Notes under the pieces: model-generated
Told to the model about the DNA's origin: nothing
The model's database searches: none
What the model saw: only the letters and a program-made list of their open reading frames with translations
Shown here: positions 5,862 to 9,889 of the stretch, piece by piece
Layout: each line of letters begins with the position of its first letter
How positions within the stretch are numbered: the stretch's first letter is position 1
Translations under genes and position numbers: made by a program
Assembly (NCBI GenBank): GCA_002699335.1
Contig: PACG01000111.1
Coordinates: forward strand, 50,104-59,992
Reading direction: 5' to 3'
DNA length: 9,889 nucleotides
DNA from: Candidatus Poribacteria bacterium
GTDB taxonomy: Bacteria > Poribacteria > WGA-4E > UBA9662

Positions 5862-7034
5862 ATGAAAAGTTATCTCACGCACCTAGAATGTACCAACTGC
5901 AACCAAAAATTTTCCGCTAACCAAGTGCAAACCACCTGTTGCGCTTGTGATAAAGTTCTGTTTGCCCGCTACGATTTAGAAAAAGTCAAGCAGTCCTGGC
6001 AGAAATCCGACCTCTTACAACGCCCACATAACATCTGGAGGTGGTTTGAAATCATGCCCGTTTTGGATCCAGAACATGTGGTTTCATTAGGGGAGGGTGG
6101 AACCCCACTTCTACACGCTCAAGCACTTGGCGGGAAGCATCGAGCAGAGCAACTTTATATTAAAGACGAAGGTTTAAATCCGACAGGTAGTTTCAAGGCC
6201 CGCGGGCTATCAGCAGCCGTCTCCAAAGCCAAGGAATTAGGAGTTAAGACCATTGCTATCCCTTCAGCAGGCAACGCAGCAGCCGCGCTGTCTGCTTATG
6301 GCAGTCGGGCCAAAATGGAAATCCATGTCTTTATGCCCCACGACACCCCGGCTATGATGATGCGAGAGGCGACCGTCTACGATGCAACGCTCCATCTAGT
6401 AGATGGCCTGATTAATCAAGCTGGTCAACAGCTCAGAGAATCAGCCGAAAACTGGTTTGATGTTTCCACTCTTAAAGAACCTTATCGGGCAGAGGGTAAA
6501 AAGACGATGGGACTAGAATTGGCTGAACAGTTCGATTGGGCATTACCGGATGCCATTATTTATCCAACAGGTGGAGGTACCGGTATCGTGGGTATGTGGA
6601 AAGCCTTCGATGAGTTGGAGCAAATCGGCTGGATTGACAGTCAACGGCCCAGGATGATTTCAGTGCAAGCTGAAGGCTGTGCGCCAATCGTGCGGGCTTT
6701 TGACTCCGGAGCGGATCACGCCACACTGTGGCAAGATGCCCAGACCATTGCTCCCGGTATAAGAGTTCCTGTTGCCATCGCCGACTATCTGATGTTGCAG
6801 ATTATTCGTGATAGCAACGGCACTGCATTGACCGTCTCAGACTCGGAAATTCATACGGCCATCTATGAGATTGCCGGTCAGGAAGGCGTTTTCGCTGCTC
6901 CGGAAGGAGCGGCCACCTATGCCGCCTATAAAAAATTACTGGACTCTAAAACATTGCAACCAGAAGAAAAAGTAGTTCTCTTTAATACCGGAACTGGAAT
7001 GAAAACACCAGATCTGGTTGCACTCCCTTCGTAA
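5862..7034 (+). CDS. thrC: Threonine synthase
   Basis: This is a PLP-dependent enzyme of the threonine synthase type, which converts O-phosphohomoserine and water to threonine and phosphate in the cytoplasm, the last step of threonine synthesis. Numbered from the ATG at 5862 (390 residues), an N-terminal zinc-ribbon-like segment has C10-x-x-C13 and C26-x-x-C29. The PLP-binding lysine is Lys112 in NPTGSFKARG. SAGN (135-138) lies in the substrate loop, PYRAEGKKT (207-215) is a family signature, and PTGGGTG (235-241) holds the cofactor phosphate. An in-frame ATG at 5832 adds ten residues. I prefer 5862 because homologues typically begin just before the HLEC motif and because the predicted transcript starts near 5828. 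Neither start has a clear Shine-Dalgarno. The Gfo/Idh/MocA gene follows after 33 bp, probably in the same transcript; no other threonine gene is adjacent. Confidence 0.92.
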   Translation: MKSYLTHLECTNCNQKFSANQVQTTCCACDKVLFARYDLEKVKQSWQKSDLLQRPHNIWRWFEIMPVLDPEHVVSLGEGGTPLLHAQALGGKHRAEQLYIKDEGLNPTGSFKARGLSAAVSKAKELGVKTIAIPSAGNAAAALSAYGSRAKMEIHVFMPHDTPAMMMREATVYDATLHLVDGLINQAGQQLRESAENWFDVSTLKEPYRAEGKKTMGLELAEQFDWALPDAIIYPTGGGTGIVGMWKAFDELEQIGWIDSQRPRMISVQAEGCAPIVRAFDSGADHATLWQDAQTIAPGIRVPVAIADYLMLQIIRDSNGTALTVSDSEIHTAIYEIAGQEGVFAAPEGAATYAAYKKLLDSKTLQPEEKVVLFNTGTGMKTPDLVALPS

Positions 7035-7067
7035 GCTCACGTTCACTATTAATCAAGGAATAAAAGG

Positions 7068-8087
7068 ATGACATACAGAATCGGATTAATCGGCTGTGGG
7101 GGGCGACAGAATGCACACGTTGAAGCCTTCGAATCGGTTGAGCAGTGCGAAATCGTGGCCGTGGCAGATCTAAATCAGAAAATTTGCCAGGAATTTGCCG
7201 GAAAAAACGGCATTCCACAGGCCTATACTTCGATCAGCGAGATGATTGAGTCAGCAGAGGTTGACATTGTTACTGTTGTTACTCGGCCGAAGTGGATGTT
7301 CCAACCAGTAATGACGGCAATAGAAACCGGAGTGAAAGGAATCTTGATGGAGAAACCGTTTGGAGTCAACATCGAAGATGCGGAAACCATGCGAGACCGC
7401 GCTAAAGCGACAGGCACAACGTTGCTGGTCAATCACCAATACCGGTTTTTCGATTTGGCCCAACAGATGCGGGATATTCTTCAGAGTGGGGAGCTAGGGC
7501 AGATAGAGTATTTTCGCTCAGTCAGTGCCATTAAGTTGCACGGCCAGGGAACGCACATGATCGACTTTGTCCGTTTTCTTCACGACGAAAAGCCATTTTC
7601 ATGGGCGTTGGGCAACTTCTCGGGCAAGGAGACTTTCGATGCTAAACAGATTGGTCCCGACTACAACACAGGCATCCTGGTCTTCGAAGATGGTGTGCCG
7701 CTATACGTGGAGGCAGGCCGAGGGTCGTCTCAATCCCCTTACCCGGGAAATGGGCTGAATCTTTATGCCGATGCGGTTTGTACCAAGGGACGTATCTGGT
7801 TCGGTCTATCGCACGGCTTGCGAATTTGGTGTCCTGACGGCCGATATCAAGAAGTTGAAGGCTCCTGGCCTGCCATCGGCAAGCCGGCGCAGATTCGTTT
7901 AACCGAGAGTTTGATCGATACCATTGAGAACAGCACCGATAATCGCTGTCATGCTCAAAAGGCTTACGCTACACAAGAGGCACTATGCGCACTCTTAGAA
8001 TCAAGCTTGACGAACCAAAAGATTACCTTTCCGCTTGATATGCCGCCTGAATTGATGGAACGTGTCCGAGAACGCCTCAATGTATAA
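7068..8087 (+). CDS. Gfo/Idh/MocA family NAD(P)-dependent oxidoreductase
   Basis: A full-length 339-residue member of the Gfo/Idh/MocA family, which oxidises or reduces hydroxyl groups of sugars, inositols and related compounds. The Rossmann fold starts at residue 1 with GLIGCGG (6-12) and an acidic end of the second strand (VADLN, 32-36), suggesting NAD preference. EKP (95-97) holds the conserved catalytic Lys96, NHQYRF (122-127) follows, and GTHMID (161-166) supplies the active-site His163 in the C-terminal substrate domain. The substrate cannot be told. The start is well supported by AAGGA at 7055-7059, 8 nt before the ATG. It lies 33 bp behind threonine synthase and is likely co-transcribed, although a metabolic link is not obvious. 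Confidence 0.93.
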   Translation: MTYRIGLIGCGGRQNAHVEAFESVEQCEIVAVADLNQKICQEFAGKNGIPQAYTSISEMIESAEVDIVTVVTRPKWMFQPVMTAIETGVKGILMEKPFGVNIEDAETMRDRAKATGTTLLVNHQYRFFDLAQQMRDILQSGELGQIEYFRSVSAIKLHGQGTHMIDFVRFLHDEKPFSWALGNFSGKETFDAKQIGPDYNTGILVFEDGVPLYVEAGRGSSQSPYPGNGLNLYADAVCTKGRIWFGLSHGLRIWCPDGRYQEVEGSWPAIGKPAQIRLTESLIDTIENSTDNRCHAQKAYATQEALCALLESSLTNQKITFPLDMPPELMERVRERLNV

Positions 8088-8103
8088 CTTAGATCTCTTT
8101 ACG

Positions 8104-8132
8104 AGGATGGAGGGGGGACTTGATTCCATCCT
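8104..8132 (+). terminator. Hairpin after the oxidoreductase gene, terminator-like
   Basis: An 8-bp inverted repeat, AGGATGGA (8104-8111) and TCCATCCT (8125-8132), flanks a 13-nt loop 17 nt after the stop codon. No run of T follows (ATCTCTCT), so intrinsic termination would be weak. It may instead be a 3'-end stabilising hairpin. Confidence 0.4.
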
Positions 8133-8260
8133 ATCTCTCTACCAAGCACGAAATCCTTTTGATCCGAGTTTAAGACTGACGCTTCTTACGTCCTCCCAAA
8201 ACTGGACCGTTGTTAGAACCCGTATGAGAAAAGTTGAATCAGGGTTCATTCAAAATAAGC

Positions 8261-8290
8261 TTGACAGATGTTATACTCGTATCGTAGGAT
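8261..8290 (+). promoter_or_regulatory. Sigma-70-like promoter of the LamG protein gene
   Basis: A perfect TTGACA (8261-8266) is followed after 18 bp by TAGGAT (8285-8290), which agrees with the -10 consensus at four of six positions. A second -10-like TATACT (8272-8277) is too close to pair with this -35. The start of transcription would fall near 8297, leaving a leader of about 25 nt with AGGAG at 8311-8315, 7 nt before the ATG. Confidence 0.42.
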
Positions 8291-8322
8291 GAGCTATCCC
8301 TCTTTCCACCAGGAGATTAAAG

Positions 8323-9093
8323 ATGAAAATTTTTTCCTCCACGGTTGAACTTAGTACAGCCTTACTGTTGTTTTGTTTTTGCGTTTTTCCCCTGCAAGTT
8401 GAAGCCGATCTCAAAGATGGTCTGCTTGCCCTCTGGCTCTTTGACACGGCAAAAGGGAAAGTTATTGAAGATAGTTCTGGTAACGAAAATCATGGTGAAC
8501 TGAACAACGGAGCAAAAAGAGATGCGGGTAAATTTGGGCAAGCCGTGGTGACCAAACCCCAACAGGGCGTTGATGTCCCGGTTACCGATAGTCTAAACAG
8601 CCTCAAAGAGGCAATGAGCCTTGGTGGATGGTTTCGTATCGATGATGACTCCGACACTGGACATCGTCGAAATGGTTCATATTTATTAGAAGACCAAGCT
8701 GGAGGGGAACGAAATCCAGACGGCTGGGTGTTTGCTGTTTGGACTGATAGTGGCATTGGTTTGGCTTGGGGACAGATGAAAGTGAAACAGGAGGTTTGGA
8801 CTCACATTGCAGGCACTTATGACGGTAAGATGCTTTCCCTCTATATCAATGGGAAATTAGATGTCAGTATTAAGAAAGATGGGAAGATTGCGAATCCAGG
8901 AGATCCTTTGGGTTTAGGTAAATATGGTGGAGAAACATATATTGGTGGGATTGACGAAGTATTTCTCTATGACCGTGCGCTCAGTGCAGGTGAACTGAAG
9001 GAGTTGCTGAAGGGGTTTGAGTCAGCGTTCGCCGTCGATCCTTCCTATAGACTTACAACTAGATGGGCAACTCTTAAAACGAGGAATCAGTAA
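8323..9093 (+). CDS. Secreted LamG-domain (concanavalin A-like lectin) protein
   Basis: This 256-residue protein has a signal peptide (hydrophobic core 11-22, likely cleavage after VEA at residue 28) and one LamG-type jelly-roll domain. The domain opens with GLLALWLFDTAKGKVIEDSSGNENHGEL (33-60, the usual start of LamG_3 domains), passes through WTHIAGTYDGK and LYINGKLD (about 159-180), and closes with GGIDEVFLYDRALS (208-221). Such domains bind glycans or surface proteins; no catalytic module is present. The last 35 residues lie outside the jelly roll and end in RLTTRWATLKTRNQ. I recall similar tails on LamG proteins of Poribacteria-like genomes, but cannot verify this here. The product is probably exported to the periplasm or cell surface. 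The start is fixed by AGGAG 7 nt upstream, and a promoter-like sequence precedes it, suggesting a single-gene transcript. Confidence 0.9.
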   Translation: MKIFSSTVELSTALLLFCFCVFPLQVEADLKDGLLALWLFDTAKGKVIEDSSGNENHGELNNGAKRDAGKFGQAVVTKPQQGVDVPVTDSLNSLKEAMSLGGWFRIDDDSDTGHRRNGSYLLEDQAGGERNPDGWVFAVWTDSGIGLAWGQMKVKQEVWTHIAGTYDGKMLSLYINGKLDVSIKKDGKIANPGDPLGLGKYGGETYIGGIDEVFLYDRALSAGELKELLKGFESAFAVDPSYRLTTRWATLKTRNQ

Positions 9094-9137
9094 CTTGGAT
9101 TTTTGTTCATCCCAGATCTAGCTACCTAACAATTGAG

Positions 9138-9179
9138 GGAGAAGGCTGGGCTGAGTATAGATCGAACCTTCTCCGTTTT
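9138..9179 (+). terminator. Putative rho-independent terminator of the LamG gene
   Basis: GGAGAAGG (9138-9145) pairs perfectly with CCTTCTCC (9167-9174), followed by GTTTT. The stem is 8 bp and GC-balanced. The loop of 21 nt is longer than usual and the T tract is short, so efficiency is uncertain. Position, 45 nt after the LamG stop codon, fits a terminator. Confidence 0.5.
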
Positions 9180-9434
9180 CCCGCCCCTTCCTGTCTAATA
9201 CAATGTCAATTCCTGACAATTAACTAGAATCATTTAGAAGACCAAAAATGGAGATAACAGTCGGGATTGATCTATCAATGGGGATGACCAATTCCAATTT
9301 TCGCTTGGATATCTTTCGGTCCGAATGAGCCTCTAGTCTCTCCTTCCCTGCCTAGCAGGATATTCCTCCCAAGATTGATTGGCGCTAGTCTGCAATCTGC
9401 GAGGGAATCAAAATAGCGGATTCTTCTTTGTTTA

Positions 9435-9638
9435 TTGCCAGCCCTGATTCAAGTCGATTGGCTTTTAGCAGATGGGAATAGAGATTACACTATTTTGGAT
9501 TTGACCGTTGGCGAAGTGAATGGACTAAACGATTTAAATCAGTATAGAATGATAGTCGTAGCTAAACCGAATGATAGCTTGGGCAGAAACATGTTGATCG
9601 GGTTCCTCGACATTTTTGTTGTAGTGGCGATCACCTAA
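9435..9638 (+). pseudogene. Possible gene remnant, 67 codons
   Basis: This frame opens only at a TTG with no Shine-Dalgarno. Its product includes DYTILDLT and NQYRMIVVAKPNDSLG, then FLDIFVVVAIT. Alternating strand-like and helix-like segments of the type Y-x-hydrophobic-V-V-A-x-P resemble a piece of a Rossmann-like domain in larger proteins, such as the glutamine-amidotransferase-like domains of some glycosidases. I cannot name the parent. It may be the decayed end of a gene or chance. Confidence 0.25.
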
Positions 9639-9664
9639 TTATCTAGATTGTGTAGGTCAATTAT

Positions 9665-9889
9665 ATGCGTTTCGTATTTTTTACTGATATTCATCTCCTA
9701 GAAAATAAAGATTCTATTATCGGCTTTGAGAAATGCCTGGATAGAATGTTAGCTTTTGAGCCACAACTACTTATTAACGGTGGTGATTTAGGTGTGACTC
9801 CAGAAGCGGTTAAGACGTATCATCAAATGATTCAGGAGCTACCGATACCTGTCCATCAAGTTAATGGCAACCATGAGATTTGCAACGGA
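9665..9889 (+). CDS. Calcineurin-like metallophosphoesterase (N-terminal part)
   Basis: An open frame of exactly 75 codons reaches the end of the window. It carries the first three metal-binding blocks of the calcineurin-like phosphoesterase superfamily: D-x-H in FTDIHL (Asp8, His10), GGD (39-41, Asp41) and GNHE (68-71, Asn69 and His70). These bind two metal ions for hydrolysis of phosphomonoesters or phosphodiesters. The compact spacing between blocks and the absence of a signal peptide resemble small cytoplasmic CpdA-like cyclic-nucleotide phosphodiesterases, but the rest is missing and specificity is open. The ATG at 9665 directly precedes the first beta strand (MRFVFFTD); the Shine-Dalgarno is weak (TAGG about 9 nt upstream). 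Confidence 0.88.
   Translation, partial: MRFVFFTDIHLLENKDSIIGFEKCLDRMLAFEPQLLINGGDLGVTPEAVKTYHQMIQELPIPVHQVNGNHEICNG

Larger units (their letters stand above)
9094..9664. other. Gene-poor region between the LamG gene and the phosphoesterase
   Basis: About 570 bp without a convincing gene. It holds a terminator-like hairpin at 9138-9179, a short hairpin (CCTGC, CTA, GCAGG at 9347-9359) of unknown meaning, and a 67-codon frame at 9435-9638 that may be a gene remnant. The rest (about 9180-9430) is AT-rich with stops in all frames, and I see nothing in it. Confidence 0.4.

Noticed and set aside
8062..8292. 76-codon ORF overlapping the end of the oxidoreductase gene
   Set aside because: It has no Shine-Dalgarno, overlaps the end of a conserved gene, covers a hairpin and runs into the LamG promoter; the product has no domain.
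9241..9327. 26-codon plus-strand ORF starting at an ATG near 9248
   Set aside because: No Shine-Dalgarno, no hydrophobic or motif structure; length expected by chance.

Overview
The window looks like a piece of a bacterial chromosome rich in carbohydrate- and lipid-active accessory genes. A GxDLY/SGNH esterase, a DUF5010-type glycosidase relic, a ceramidase-like protein, a phytanoyl-CoA dioxygenase, a Gfo/Idh/MocA oxidoreductase and a secreted LamG protein sit within 10 kb. That mix, with moderate GC, is typical of Candidatus Poribacteria (sponge-associated and marine) and related PVC- or Latescibacteria-like lineages. The taxonomic call is an inference from gene content only; no rRNA or marker gene is present.

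Layout: positions 1-5156 are all on the minus strand. In transcription order they hold a phytanoyl-CoA dioxygenase (4239-5156), a neutral/alkaline ceramidase-domain protein (2738-4060), a heavily decayed DUF5010/GH99-like glycosidase pseudogene (913-2398) and the N-terminal 268 residues of a GxDLY/SGNH hydrolase that runs off the left edge (1-805). A 675-bp divergent region (5157-5831) follows. It holds a short intergenic repeat, a perfect 18-bp palindrome, a 32-codon ORF for a putative single-pass membrane peptide, and a TATAAT promoter. On the plus strand come threonine synthase (5862-7034), a Gfo/Idh/MocA dehydrogenase 33 bp behind it (7068-8087), a secreted LamG protein with its own promoter-like signal (8323-9093), a terminator-like hairpin, a gene-poor stretch with a possible remnant ORF, and the start of a calcineurin-like phosphoesterase that runs off the right edge (9665-9889).

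How the genes fit together: no single pathway is evident. ThrC and the Gfo/Idh/MocA gene are probably co-transcribed. The minus-strand genes look like independent accessory degradative enzymes with gaps of about 100-340 bp and their own ribosome-binding sites. No mobile element, CRISPR array, tRNA or rRNA was seen.

The points most worth a second look are the seven-lesion pseudogene, the short membrane-peptide ORF, the 18-bp palindrome, a G/A-degenerate intergenic repeat present twice (one copy between a strong Shine-Dalgarno sequence and the dioxygenase ORF), and a ceramidase-like protein that appears to lack the canonical catalytic serine.
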